Positions 47,921 to 56,050 of a DNA stretch of 64,000 nt are shown here, piece by piece. The notes under the pieces are model-generated. The model was not told the DNA's origin. It made no database searches and saw nothing but the letters and a program-made list of their open reading frames with translations. Every line of letters starts with the position of its first letter. The stretch's first letter is position 1. The position numbers and the translations under genes were made by a program. Source of the DNA: Silanimonas sp. (GTDB taxonomy: Bacteria > Pseudomonadota > Gammaproteobacteria > Xanthomonadales > Xanthomonadaceae); NCBI GenBank assembly GCA_018334015.1, contig JAGXTI010000040.1, positions 62,001 through 126,000 of the forward strand, in the 5' to 3' direction.

Positions 47921-48472
47921 TCAGCGCCGAACGTAGTCGGCGAAACGGAAGGCGAAGGCGTGCCGGGCATCGGCGCCATGCGCCGTGCTGTCGGTCATCG
48001 TCCAGGCGGTCGGATCGAAACGCGGAAACCAGGCGTCGGCACCGTCGATCCGGGTATCGACCCAGGTCAGGTGCAGGCGTGTCGCCATCGGCAGGGTCTG
48101 CGTATAGACCTCGCCGCCGCCGATCACCATCAGCGTCGCCGTGGTCGGCGCCACCGATGCCGGATCCGCGTCAGCCGCTGTGGCCAGTCGCGCCAAGGCC
48201 GCCTCGATCGAGGCCACCGCCTCCATGCCCGCGAAGGGCGCGCGGCCCGAGCGCGTCAGCACGAGATTGCGCCGTCCCGGCAGCGCACGACCCAGCGATT
48301 CGGCGGTCTTGCGGCCCATCAGCAGGCTGTGCCCGAGCGTCAGCGCCTTGAAGCGCTTCAGATCGTCGGGCAGCGACCAGGGCAGCGCGTTGCCGCGGCC
48401 GATGGCGAAATCGCGGTCGAGGGCGGCGACCAGAACCACCGCCACAGCGGTTTCGGCCGCCTTGCCGCTCAC
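47921..48472 (-). CDS. folA: dihydrofolate reductase
   Basis: Regenerates tetrahydrofolate after thymidylate synthase. Length is 183 residues, a little longer than usual because of the leader [10 protein letters not shown] and a loop near [14 protein letters not shown]. Conserved blocks are [42 protein letters not shown] and [13 protein letters not shown]. The GTG start overlaps the thyA stop as GTGA, so the two enzymes of the thymidylate cycle are translated together. Confidence 0.96.
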   Translation of the reverse strand: MSGKAAETAVAVVLVAALDRDFAIGRGNALPWSLPDDLKRFKALTLGHSLLMGRKTAESLGRALPGRRNLVLTRSGRAPFAGMEAVASIEAALARLATAADADPASVAPTTATLMVIGGGEVYTQTLPMATRLHLTWVDTRIDGADAWFPRFDPTAWTMTDSTAHGADARHAFAFRFADYVRR

Positions 48473-49263
48473 ACCGCCACCGGGGCCTTGATCGCCGGGT
48501 GCGGGTCGTACCCAACGAGTTCGATGTCCTCGTAGCGGAAGGCGAGGACATCGCGCACCGCCGGGTTCAGGCGCACGGTCGGCAACGCCCGCTGCTCGCG
48601 CGCGAGTTGCTCGTTCACCTGCTCGAGGTGGTTGGCGTAGATGTGGCAGTCGCCGCCGGTCCAGATGAAATCGCCAAGGCCCAGATCGCAGCAGTGCGCG
48701 ATCATCTGCGTGAGCAGGGCGTAGCTGGCGATGTTGAAGGGCACGCCAAGGAACAGGTCGGCCGAGCGCTGGTAGAGCTGGCAGCTCAGGCGGCCATCGG
48801 CGACATGGAACTGGAACAGGGCATGGCAGGGCATCAACGCCATGGCCGGCAGGTCGGCCACGTTCCAGGCGCTGACGACGAGCCTTCGCGACTCGGGATT
48901 GTGCTTGATCTGCTGCACGAGCTCGCTGATCTGATCGATCACGCGGCCATCCGGCGCGGCCCAACTGCGCCACTGCTTGCCGTACACCGGCCCCAGCTCG
49001 CCCTGTTCGTCGGCCCATTCGTCCCAGATGCCGACCCCCTGGGCCCGCAGGTAGGCGATGTTGGTCTCGCCGCGCAGGAACCACAGCAGTTCGTGCACCA
49101 CCGATTTCCAGTGCACCCGCTTGGTGGTGACGAGCGGGAAGCCGGCGTCGAGAGCGAAGCGCATCTGCGCGCCGAACACACTGCGCGTGCCGGTGCCGGT
49201 GCGGTCGGCCTTGACCGTGCCGTGCGTCAGCACATGGGCGAGAAGATCGTGGTAGGCCTGCAT
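48469..49263 (-). CDS. thyA: thymidylate synthase
   Basis: Makes dTMP from dUMP with methylene-tetrahydrofolate. Length is 264 residues, the same as E. coli ThyA. The active-site cysteine is in [32 protein letters not shown] and [13 protein letters not shown] are family blocks. ATG 49263 ([12 protein letters not shown]) is the family start; a TTG six bases upstream was rejected. It lies between lgt and folA. Confidence 0.98.
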   Translation of the reverse strand: MQAYHDLLAHVLTHGTVKADRTGTGTRSVFGAQMRFALDAGFPLVTTKRVHWKSVVHELLWFLRGETNIAYLRAQGVGIWDEWADEQGELGPVYGKQWRSWAAPDGRVIDQISELVQQIKHNPESRRLVVSAWNVADLPAMALMPCHALFQFHVADGRLSCQLYQRSADLFLGVPFNIASYALLTQMIAHCCDLGLGDFIWTGGDCHIYANHLEQVNEQLAREQRALPTVRLNPAVRDVLAFRYEDIELVGYDPHPAIKAPVAV

Positions 49264-49311
49264 GGACAAAGGATGTGGCGGGTCAGAGGGTACGTTGGTG
49301 TCGCGTTCGGT

Positions 49312-50181
49312 TCAGCCGCCGGCCAGGGTCGGGGCGCGGCGCGAACGCCACAGCAGCCAGAGGCCGAAGGCCACCATCGGCAGGCTGAGCAGCATGCCCA
49401 TGGTCAGCCAGCCGAAGGCGATGAAACCGAACTGCGCATCGGGCTCGCGGAAGAATTCCGCGAAGATGCGGAACAGCCCGTAGGCCAGACCGAACAGGCC
49501 GGCCACCGCGTAGCGCGGCCGCGGCCGGCGGCTGAACCACCAGAGCAGGGCGAACAGCACCGCGCCCTCGAGGAAAGCCTGCAGCAACTGCGAGGGCCAG
49601 CGGGCGTAGGCGTCGAGCAGGCCCTGGGCATGCAAGGCGCGCAGTTGCTCCATCGGCAGGCCGCTGTAGGCACCGAGATCGGCCTTGGGGAAGACCACAC
49701 CCAGCGGACTGCTGGTGAGGCGGCCCCAGAGCTCGCCGTTGATCCAGTTGCCGAGCCGCCCGAGGCCCAGCCCGATCGGCGCCAGCGGTGCGATGAAATC
49801 GAGGATGTCGAACCAGTGCACGTCGTACTTCCGGCACCACCAGAAGCCAGCCAGAAGCACGCCGAGCAGGCCGCCGTGGAAGCTCATGCCACCGTCGCGC
49901 AGCTTGAACAGCATCAGCGGATCGGCGAAGAAAGCCGGCAGGTCGTAGAACAGGACGAAACCGACGCGGCCGCCCACGATCACCCCGAGCATGGCGTAGA
50001 ACAGCAGATCGCCGAAGCCGTTCTCATCGATGCCGGGCAGGCGGCCTTGGGCCAGCCGGTGCTTGCCCAGCCACCAGGCGGCGGCGAAGCCGCCCACGTA
50101 CATCAGCCCGTACCAGTGGATGCCATGCGGCCAGAACGGCAGGGAGAGGGCGATCGGATCGATGTCGTGCAGGAAGCTCAT
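49312..50181 (-). CDS. lgt: prolipoprotein diacylglyceryl transferase
   Basis: Adds diacylglycerol to the lipobox cysteine of prelipoproteins, the first step of lipoprotein maturation. Length is 289 residues with about seven helices. HGIHWYGLMYVGGFAAAWWLG, RDGGMSFHGGLLGVLLAGF and LGLGRLGNWINGELWGR, which carries the Lgt signature with catalytic and lipid-binding residues, are intact. It stands upstream of thyA, the order also found in E. coli. Confidence 0.97.
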   Translation of the reverse strand: MSFLHDIDPIALSLPFWPHGIHWYGLMYVGGFAAAWWLGKHRLAQGRLPGIDENGFGDLLFYAMLGVIVGGRVGFVLFYDLPAFFADPLMLFKLRDGGMSFHGGLLGVLLAGFWWCRKYDVHWFDILDFIAPLAPIGLGLGRLGNWINGELWGRLTSSPLGVVFPKADLGAYSGLPMEQLRALHAQGLLDAYARWPSQLLQAFLEGAVLFALLWWFSRRPRPRYAVAGLFGLAYGLFRIFAEFFREPDAQFGFIAFGWLTMGMLLSLPMVAFGLWLLWRSRRAPTLAGG

Positions 50182-50191
50182 GGCGGGGTTC

Positions 50192-51412
50192 TCAGGCCGG
50201 CAGCACGCGGAAGATCGCGCCTTTCAGGTACTCGGTTTCGGGGATGGCGGGATGCACCGGATGGTCGGGCCCTTGCGCGAGGAACTCGAGCAGCTGCACC
50301 TGTCGATCGAGGTGGCGGGCGGCGGCCTGCACCGCCTCAACCAGCGCCGATCGCGGGTAATGGTGGCTGCAGGAGCAAGCCACCAGCAGCCCGTCCTTGG
50401 CCAGCACCTGCATCGCCGCTTCGAAGAGGCGCCGGTAGGCCAGCGCGCCCTCTTTGAAATCCTTCTTGCGCTTGATGAAGGCCGGTGGGTCGACGATGAC
50501 GACGTCCCAGCGCCGGCGTTCGGCGCGGGCGGCTTTCAGGAAATCGAAGGCATCGATGGCCTGGCCCGACACCCGATCGGCGAGGCCGTTGTGCAGGGCA
50601 TTGGCCTGCACGGCCTGGATGGCGCGCCCCGAGACGTCGACGCAATCGGCACGGGCGGCGCCATCGGCCACGGCGCGCAGGCCCCAAGCACCCGCGAAAC
50701 TGAAAAGATCGAGCACGGCAGCACCCTTCAGCCAGGGCGCCAGCCGATCGCGGTTGCTGCGCTGGTCGTAGAACCAGCCGGTCTTCTGGCCTTCGAGCAC
50801 ATCGGCGGTGAAACGAAGCGCGCCCTCGCGCACTTCGACGGGCCCCTCCACCGGAAGCCCCACCACGCGCACATCGTCGGTCAGTCCTTCGATGGCACGC
50901 GCGCTGCTGTCGTTCTTCCAGACGATGCTGCGCGGCTTGAACACCTTGTCGAGCGCCTCGGTGATGGTGTCCTGCAGGCGGTCGATGCCGGCGGTGGTGG
51001 CCTGCGCCACCAGCACCTCGCCGAAGCGGTCTACGGTGAGGCCGGGCAGTCCATCGCTCTCGCCGAACACCAGCCGGTAGAAGGGATCGGCGTAACGGCG
51101 TTCGCGCAGCGCCAGCGCCACGTTGAACCGATGCACGAACAGCGAACGGTCGAGCGCATGGCCACCGCGATCGACCAGCCGCGCCGCGATCAACGTGTTG
51201 GGGTGCGCATAGCCGCTGCCCAGCGACTTGCCGGTGCTGTCGAACAGCATCACCGGCTGGCCGGGCTGCAGGGCGGTCAAGGGCGATCTCTCGACATCGA
51301 CCTCGTTGCTGAACACCCACAGGTGGCCGGCGCGCAGGCGACGCTCCTCGCCACGGCGCAGGTACAAAGGGGGAGGCAGGGTCGGGGTGGCAAGGCTCAA
51401 GGCAGGGTCCAT
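50192..51412 (-). CDS. rlmI: 23S rRNA (cytosine-5) methyltransferase of the RlmI family
   Basis: SAM-dependent methyltransferase of 406 residues with an N-terminal PUA domain (about 15-95, LRRGEERRLRAGHLWVFSNEV). The catalytic domain shows KTGWFYDQRSNR, VLDLFSFAGAWGL (SAM motif), VIVDPPAFIKRKKD and CSCSHHY with the catalytic cysteines. RlmI modifies C1962 in E. coli. Ten bases separate it from lgt. Assignment to RlmI rather than a sister protein is likely but not proven. Confidence 0.92.
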   Translation of the reverse strand: MDPALSLATPTLPPPLYLRRGEERRLRAGHLWVFSNEVDVERSPLTALQPGQPVMLFDSTGKSLGSGYAHPNTLIAARLVDRGGHALDRSLFVHRFNVALALRERRYADPFYRLVFGESDGLPGLTVDRFGEVLVAQATTAGIDRLQDTITEALDKVFKPRSIVWKNDSSARAIEGLTDDVRVVGLPVEGPVEVREGALRFTADVLEGQKTGWFYDQRSNRDRLAPWLKGAAVLDLFSFAGAWGLRAVADGAARADCVDVSGRAIQAVQANALHNGLADRVSGQAIDAFDFLKAARAERRRWDVVIVDPPAFIKRKKDFKEGALAYRRLFEAAMQVLAKDGLLVACSCSHHYPRSALVEAVQAAARHLDRQVQLLEFLAQGPDHPVHPAIPETEYLKGAIFRVLPA

Positions 51413-51419
51413 GCGGTTT

Positions 51420-51803
51420 TCACAGCCAGCGGGGAAGAAGAATCAGGCCCCAGACCAGCAGCACATTGAGATCGCACAGGAACACCGCCGCCGAACCCAT
51501 GTCCTTGGCGCGCTGGGCGAGTTCGTGCCATTCGCCACCGAAGCGGTCGACGATGGCCTCGACCGCCGAATTCAGCACCTCGACAACCAGCACCAGCACC
51601 AGGCTGCCGACCAGCAGGGCACGCTCGACGCCGTTCTCGCCCAGCCAGAGCCCGAGCGGTGCGAGCAGGGCGAACAGGTAGACCTCGAGCCGGAACGAAG
51701 ATTCCAGCCGCCAGGTCAGGGCCAGCCCGTTCAGCGACCAGCGCAGGGCCCGCCAGACCTGGAACGGCGAGCGCGGTGCGTGGCTGTCGGTGCTGTCGGC
51801 CAT
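51420..51803 (-). CDS. dgkA: diacylglycerol kinase
   Basis: Small membrane kinase (127 residues) that phosphorylates diacylglycerol released during membrane-oligosaccharide or LPS decoration. Three helices are visible, with the active-site stretch VLVLVVEVLNSAVEAIVDRFGGEWHELAQRAKDMGSAAV containing the Glu and Asn residues of the family. ATG 51803 (MADSTDSH) gives family size; a GTG at 51845 was rejected. It lies 7 bases before rlmI. Confidence 0.95.
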   Translation of the reverse strand: MADSTDSHAPRSPFQVWRALRWSLNGLALTWRLESSFRLEVYLFALLAPLGLWLGENGVERALLVGSLVLVLVVEVLNSAVEAIVDRFGGEWHELAQRAKDMGSAAVFLCDLNVLLVWGLILLPRWL

Positions 51804-51933
51804 TCCGGCGTCCGTCGTGGCGGCGCGGCAGTGTGCCACAGCCACCGCAGCGCGCCGCGCCCTTGGCCGCCCTGACGGGGCCTTAACCCGGCTTTGGCAT
51901 GATCGTGAACTTACCCCACGTCAAGGAACGCCC

Positions 51934-52719
51934 ATGTTCGATCCGGAACGCCTGTTGAAACAAGTGATGGGCGAGGCCCTTTCCGGCTCGCTCGGTGGCA
52001 AGAAGCGCCGCCACCACAACCCTTACGGCCAACGCAGCAGCGCCAGCAGCGGCGGCCTGGGTGGCCTGCTCGGTGGCGTGCTGGGCGGCAGCCGTCCGGC
52101 CAGCGGCTCGGGCGGCGGGCTGGGCGGCAGCTTGGGCGGCCTGCTCGGAGGCGGCAGCGGTCGGGGTGGTCTGCCCACCGCCACCAAGGCCAAGATCGGC
52201 CTCGGCGTGCTCGGGGTGGCGATTGCTGCCTACGAGCACTACCGCTCCAAACCGGCCAGCCCCACCGGCGGCAACGCCGCGCCGCCACCGCCACCGACCC
52301 ACAGCCCGACTCCGCCACCGCCGCCCGTCCACAGTCCGGCAGCGCCACCGGCGATGACCGCTCCGGCACCCGAGCAGGCCGCCGAGGCCCTGCACCTGCT
52401 GCGGGCGATGATCTGCGCGGCCAATGCCGACGGCCTGATCGACGCCGAGGAGCGCGAGCGCATCCTCGGCAGCGCCCGCCAGGCCGGGCTGGACGCCGAG
52501 GACATCGCCGAACTGCAGGGTGAACTGGCCGCCCCCTTGAGCCTGCCGCAACTGGTGGCGCGCACCCGGCCCGCTCAGCGCGAGCCGGTCTACGTGGCCT
52601 CGGTCATCGCCATCGGCCGCGACACCGAGGTCGAAGTGCGCTACCTCGACGAACTCGGGCAAGCGCTCGGCCTCGACGCGGCCACGCGCGAGCAGCTCCA
52701 CGCCGAACTCGGGCTCTGA
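51934..52719 (+). CDS. DUF533/TerB-like protein with Gly- and Pro-rich linkers
   Basis: Protein of 261 residues. The N terminus (FDPERLLKQVMGEAL) is followed by a glycine- and serine-rich stretch (about 38-80) built from GGLLGG-type units, one hydrophobic helix (KIGLGVLGVAIAAYEHY), and a proline-rich linker with PPPPPTHSPTPPPPPVHSP. The C-terminal helical domain (about 148-261) contains LHLLRAMICAANADGLIDAEERERIL, which resembles DUF533/TerB folds with a calcium- or metal-type acidic loop. Function unknown; E. coli YebE is a distant relative. AAGGA lies before the ATG. Confidence 0.8.
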   Translation: MFDPERLLKQVMGEALSGSLGGKKRRHHNPYGQRSSASSGGLGGLLGGVLGGSRPASGSGGGLGGSLGGLLGGGSGRGGLPTATKAKIGLGVLGVAIAAYEHYRSKPASPTGGNAAPPPPPTHSPTPPPPPVHSPAAPPAMTAPAPEQAAEALHLLRAMICAANADGLIDAEERERILGSARQAGLDAEDIAELQGELAAPLSLPQLVARTRPAQREPVYVASVIAIGRDTEVEVRYLDELGQALGLDAATREQLHAELGL

Positions 52720-52766
52720 CCCGGCCACGACCCGCCACCTCCCCGCCCTCCCCACGGAATGCCCCC

Positions 52767-53768
52767 ATGCAGCAGTGGTACCTCAGCTACAACGGCCAGC
52801 AGATGGGCCCGCTCGACACCGCCGGTGCCATCGCCCAGGCTGCGCGCAACCCCAACGGCCACTGCTGGCGCGCCGGTTTCCCCGAATGGCTGCCGATCGC
52901 CGCCTGCGCCGAACTGCGCGCCGCCGGCCCGGCCACGGGCATGGCGGCTGCCCTGCCTCCAGCCTTTCAGGGTGGAGGACGCTCCGATGTGATCGATTAC
53001 CGCATCCACGGCGAGGACATGCAGTTCGTCGAGATCGAGCTCGACCCCGGCGAATCGGCGGTCGCCGAAGCCGGCGCAATGATGTACAAGGACGCCGCCG
53101 TCAGCATGGAAACCGTGTTCGGCGACGGCAAGGGCAGCGGCGGCAGTTTCACCGACAAGCTGCTCGGCGCCGGCAAGCGCTTGGTCACCGGCGAATCGCT
53201 GTTCACCACGGTGTTCACCCACACCGGCAGCGGCAAGGGCAAGGTGGCTTTCGCCGCGCCCTACCCCGGCACCATCGTGCCGATGACGCTCTCCAACTAC
53301 GGCGGCCGCATCATCTGCCAGAAGGACAGCTTCCTCGCCGCCGCCCGCGGCGTGAGCATCGGCCTGCATTTCCAGCGCAAGGTGATGACCGCACTGTTCG
53401 GTGGCGAGGGCTTCATCATGCAGAAGCTCGAAGGCGACGGCCTGGTCTTTGTGCACGCCGGTGGCACCATCATGGAACGGCAACTGGCCGCGGGTGAACG
53501 CCTCGACATCGACACCGGCTGCGTGGTGGCCTACACCGACGGCGTCCACTTCGACATCAAGTCGGTGGGCTCGGTGAAGTCGATGCTGTTCGGCGGCGAG
53601 GGCGTGTTCATGGCCACCCTGACCGGCCCCGGCAAGGTCTGGATCCAGTCGCTGCCGTTCTCGCGGCTGGCTGGCCGGATGCTGCAGGCGGCCCTGCAAC
53701 CCGGTCGCGACGAGGGCTCGGTGCTGGGCGGTCTGGGCCGCACGCTGGGCGGCGATCGCAGTTTCTGA
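52767..53768 (+). CDS. AIM24-family protein with N-terminal GYF_2 domain
   Basis: Protein of 333 residues. The first 50 residues (WYLSYNGQQMGPLDTAGAIAQA then WLPIAACAEL) are a GYF_2-type module known for peptide binding. A linker follows and then the AIM24 beta-helix-like domain (about 75-300), with EIELDPGESAVAEAGAMMYKDAAVSMET, GKVAFAAPYPG and FHAGGTIMERQLAAGE-like repeats. Bacterial AIM24 proteins have no settled role; the mitochondrial namesake affects cristae. It is 47 bases after the DUF533 gene and likely co-transcribed. Convergent with the CBS gene. Confidence 0.85.
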   Translation: MQQWYLSYNGQQMGPLDTAGAIAQAARNPNGHCWRAGFPEWLPIAACAELRAAGPATGMAAALPPAFQGGGRSDVIDYRIHGEDMQFVEIELDPGESAVAEAGAMMYKDAAVSMETVFGDGKGSGGSFTDKLLGAGKRLVTGESLFTTVFTHTGSGKGKVAFAAPYPGTIVPMTLSNYGGRIICQKDSFLAAARGVSIGLHFQRKVMTALFGGEGFIMQKLEGDGLVFVHAGGTIMERQLAAGERLDIDTGCVVAYTDGVHFDIKSVGSVKSMLFGGEGVFMATLTGPGKVWIQSLPFSRLAGRMLQAALQPGRDEGSVLGGLGRTLGGDRSF

Positions 53769-53776
53769 TCCGGCGC

Positions 53777-53797
53777 GCGGCGGCGCTTGGCCGCCGC
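53777..53797. terminator. stem-loop between convergent AIM24 and CBS genes
   Basis: Perfect 8-base arms GCGGCGGC (53777-53784) and GCCGCCGC (53790-53797) around a 5-base loop in the 30-base gap between two convergent stops. There is no long T-tract, so termination is likely but not classical. Confidence 0.4.
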
Positions 53798-53798
53798 T

Positions 53799-54227
53799 TC
53801 AGCTGGCGATGTAGCTCTGCAGCGCCGCGATCTCGTGGCGCTGCTCCTCGATCACCAGCTTGAGCAGGTCGCCGATCGACACCACGCCCAGCACCACATC
53901 GTCCTCGACCACCGGCAGGTGGCGGAAGCGATACTCGCTCATCATCTCCATGCATTCGCCGGCGCGCTGTTCCGGCCCCACCGTGCGCACCGGGCTGGTC
54001 ATGATCGCCCGCACCGGCGTGGTCGCCGAGGCGCGGCCCTGCAGCACGACCTTGCGGGCGTAATCGCGCTCGGTGAGGATGCCGACCAGCCGCCCCGCGT
54101 CCATCACCAGCACCGCGCCGACGCCGGCCTCGGCCATGCGCTTGAGCGCCTCCAGCACCGCGTCGTCCGGCCCCACGGTGACCAGCGGGGTGTCCTTGCC
54201 GTCGAGGATCTGTCGCACGCTGCGCAT
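53799..54227 (-). CDS. CBS-domain pair protein
   Basis: Protein of 142 residues made only of two CBS domains. The first ends at VGILTERDYARKVV, the second opens PVRAIMTSPVRTVGPEQ and ends FRHLPVVEDDVVLGVVSIGDLLKLVIEEQ. Such stand-alone CBS pairs bind adenine nucleotides and regulate other proteins; the partner is unknown. CGGAGCG lies before the ATG, and a good promoter overlaps the end of the upstream glycosyltransferase gene. Confidence 0.92.
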   Translation of the reverse strand: MRSVRQILDGKDTPLVTVGPDDAVLEALKRMAEAGVGAVLVMDAGRLVGILTERDYARKVVLQGRASATTPVRAIMTSPVRTVGPEQRAGECMEMMSEYRFRHLPVVEDDVVLGVVSIGDLLKLVIEEQRHEIAALQSYIAS

Positions 54228-54254
54228 GGGCCGCTCCGGTGGATGCTCACCCCG

Positions 54255-54282
54255 ATCATACCCGTGCGCGGCCGCAGCTCAA
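54255..54282 (-). promoter_or_regulatory. predicted promoter of the CBS gene
   Basis: Minus-strand TTGAGC (54282-54277), 16-base spacer, TATGAT (54260-54255). The -35 lies within the last codons of the glycosyltransferase gene. Confidence 0.5.
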
Positions 54283-55226
54283 GCGCCGGGCAGATGGGCC
54301 TCGTCGACCACGTAGAGCGGCCGCTGCTTGGCCTCAAGGTAGAGCCGCCCGAGGTACTCGCCGATGACGCCGAGCGCCATCAACTGCAGGCCGCCGAGGA
54401 AACTGATGACGGCCATCATCGAGGGCCAGCCGGCCACCGGGTCGCCCCACAGCAGAGTGCGCACGATGATCGCAAGCCCCGCCAGGAAAGCCAGCAGCGC
54501 GCTCGCCAGACCGACGTAGGTCGCCACCCGCAGCGGCACCGTCGAGAAGCCGGTGATGCCTTCGAGCGCCAGATTCCACAGCCGCCAGTAGTTGAACTTG
54601 CTGTTCCCGGCCAGCCGCGGCGCGCGCTCGTAGTCGAAAGCCTCCGAACGGAAACCGACCCATGCGAACAGCCCCTTCATGAAGCGCTGGCGCTCGCGCA
54701 GGCCGCGCAGCGCGGCCATCGCACGCGGGCCGAGCAGGCGGAAATCGCCGGTGTCGCGCGGGATCGGCGTGTCCGACAGCGCGTTGATGACGCGATAGAA
54801 CGCCGCCGCCGACGCCCGCTTGACCCAAGACTCGCCAACACGGCTGATCCGCCGTCCGAACACCACCTCGGCACCGGCCCGCCAGCGCGCCACCATCGCC
54901 GGCACCAGCTCGGGCGGGTCTTGGCCGTCGGCGTCGAGCACGACCACCGCCGCGCCCGGCGGCACGTGATCGAGGCCGGCCGTCAGCGCCAGCTCCTTGC
55001 CGAAGTTTCGCGAGAGCCGCAGCACGCCAACGCGCCCCGGCTCATCGCGGCTGAAGCCTTCAAGCAGCGCCCAAGTGCCGTCGCGGCTGCCGTCGTCGAC
55101 ATACAGCACGCGCACGCCCGGCCCCAAGCCTTCCGCAACACTAAGCAGGCGCAGGTGCAGCAGGGGCAGCGCGGCCTCCTCGTTGTGGGCGGCCACCAGC
55201 AGGACGAGGTCGACGGACGTAGGCAT
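54279..55226 (-). CDS. family 2 glycosyltransferase (DPM1/ArnC-like) with two C-terminal helices
   Basis: Protein of 315 residues. The GT-A domain (about 1-225) contains LLVAAHNEEAALP, LYVDDGSRDGTW and the metal site VVVLDADGQDPPE. RDTGDFRLLGPRAM and RFMKGLFAWVGFRSEAFDYERAPRLAGNSKFNYWRLW are typical of the GtrB/DPM1 group, which load undecaprenyl phosphate with a sugar. Two helices (about 235-300) anchor it in the inner membrane. ATG 55226 is 6 bases below a TATCCT element with no ribosome site. It could serve LPS or glycan decoration; no partner flippase is adjacent. Confidence 0.92.
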   Translation of the reverse strand: MPTSVDLVLLVAAHNEEAALPLLHLRLLSVAEGLGPGVRVLYVDDGSRDGTWALLEGFSRDEPGRVGVLRLSRNFGKELALTAGLDHVPPGAAVVVLDADGQDPPELVPAMVARWRAGAEVVFGRRISRVGESWVKRASAAAFYRVINALSDTPIPRDTGDFRLLGPRAMAALRGLRERQRFMKGLFAWVGFRSEAFDYERAPRLAGNSKFNYWRLWNLALEGITGFSTVPLRVATYVGLASALLAFLAGLAIIVRTLLWGDPVAGWPSMMAVISFLGGLQLMALGVIGEYLGRLYLEAKQRPLYVVDEAHLPGA

Positions 55227-55232
55227 CGGGGG

Positions 55233-55238
55233 AGGATA
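55233..55238 (-). promoter_or_regulatory. -10-like element just before the glycosyltransferase start
   Basis: Minus-strand TATCCT, with only CCCCCG between it and the ATG. A leaderless transcript is likely if this is the promoter. Confidence 0.4.
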
Positions 55239-55261
55239 GCCAGCAGGCCGGGTCGGGGGGT

Positions 55262-55285
55262 ATATTTCGACGCTTATGGAAATAT
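55262..55285 (+). promoter_or_regulatory. candidate ArsR operator
   Basis: Perfect arms ATATTTC (55262-55268) and GAAATAT (55279-55285), 10 bases apart, directly before arsR. It is strikingly AT-rich in this genome. ATTTCGA and TCGAAAT form a second, nested dyad (55264-55270, 55285-55291). The right arm overlaps the GGAAA ribosome site of arsR, so bound ArsR would block its own expression. Confidence 0.6.
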
Positions 55286-55289
55286 CGAA

Positions 55290-55613
55290 ATGAACGCCGC
55301 CGACGTCGTCACTGCCCTTGCGGCCCTCGCACAGAGCCATCGACTGGCCGCGTTCCGCCGCCTGGTGCAGGCCGGGCCGGCGGGCCTGACCGTCGGGGCT
55401 CTGCGCGAGGCGCTGGATGTGCCAGCAGCCACGCTCAGCGCCCATTTGAACACCCTGCGCCGCGCCGGGCTGGTCGCGGACACCCGCGAAGGCCGCGCCA
55501 TCCGCGTGCGTGCGGACTTCACACGGATGGCCTTGCTGCTCGCCTACCTCACCGAGAACTGCTGCGGCGGCGAGCCCTGCGCTCCGGCCGACCGCGCGGC
55601 GCCTTGCCGCTGA
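55290..55613 (+). CDS. arsR: ArsR/SmtB-family arsenic-responsive repressor
   Basis: Winged-helix repressor of 107 residues. The recognition helix is in DVPAATLSAHLNTLRRAGLV. The classical ELCVCDL arsenic site is absent. Instead the C-terminal helix end carries Cys91, Cys92 and Cys97 in ENCCGGEPCAP, much like the C-terminal triad of Acidithiobacillus ferrooxidans ArsR. This supports As(III) or Sb(III) sensing. ATG 55290 is preceded by GGAAA; an ATG at 55276 closes after five codons. First gene of arsR-arsC-aquaporin. Confidence 0.9.
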   Translation: MNAADVVTALAALAQSHRLAAFRRLVQAGPAGLTVGALREALDVPAATLSAHLNTLRRAGLVADTREGRAIRVRADFTRMALLLAYLTENCCGGEPCAPADRAAPCR

Positions 55614-55649
55614 CAGCAGCCGCCCTCCCTTCCATCGGATTGCATCGCC

Positions 55650-56033
55650 ATGAAACGAGTCCTGTTCGTCTGCGTCGAAAATGCCAACCGCTCCCAGATG
55701 GCGGAGGCCTTCGCCCGAATCCACGGCGGCGCCGATGTCGAGGCGCTGAGTGCGGGCTCGAAGCCCTCCGGCGTGATCAACCCGAAGGCGATCCGCTTCA
55801 TGGGTGAGCTGGGTTACGACCTCGCCGTACACGATTCGAAATCGCTTGATGACATCGACGGCGAGTTCGATGCGGTCATCACCATGGGCTGCGGCGATTC
55901 GTGCCCCTGGGTGCCGGCGCGCGTGCGCGAGGACTGGGCCCTGCCCGACCCGAAGCACATGGACGACGAGGCCTACCGCGGCGTGCGCGACCGCATTTCG
56001 GCGAAGGTCCGCGACTTGCTGGCGCGGCTGTGA
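55650..56033 (+). CDS. arsC: arsenate reductase, low-molecular-weight phosphatase type
   Basis: Reduces arsenate to arsenite. Length is 127 residues. The P-loop CVENANR (Cys8 to Arg14, CX5R) and the second cysteine pair in MGCGDSCPWVP (Cys81, Cys85) are present, and DWALPDPKHMDDEAY supplies the general acid DP. The spacing CGDSC resembles reductases of actinobacteria and several proteobacteria more than S. aureus ArsC. The reductant (thioredoxin, glutaredoxin or another thiol) cannot be decided. It lies between arsR and the aquaporin gene. Confidence 0.93.
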   Translation: MKRVLFVCVENANRSQMAEAFARIHGGADVEALSAGSKPSGVINPKAIRFMGELGYDLAVHDSKSLDDIDGEFDAVITMGCGDSCPWVPARVREDWALPDPKHMDDEAYRGVRDRISAKVRDLLARL

Positions 56034-56050
56034 GCCACTCCACCAGAGAC

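Noticed and set aside
48499..50457. 652-codon open frame on the plus strand
   Set aside because: Antisense of thyA and lgt, both complete on the minus strand.
55276..55292. ATG at 55276 as the arsR start
   Set aside because: Its frame stops after five codons; the arsR frame starts at 55290.
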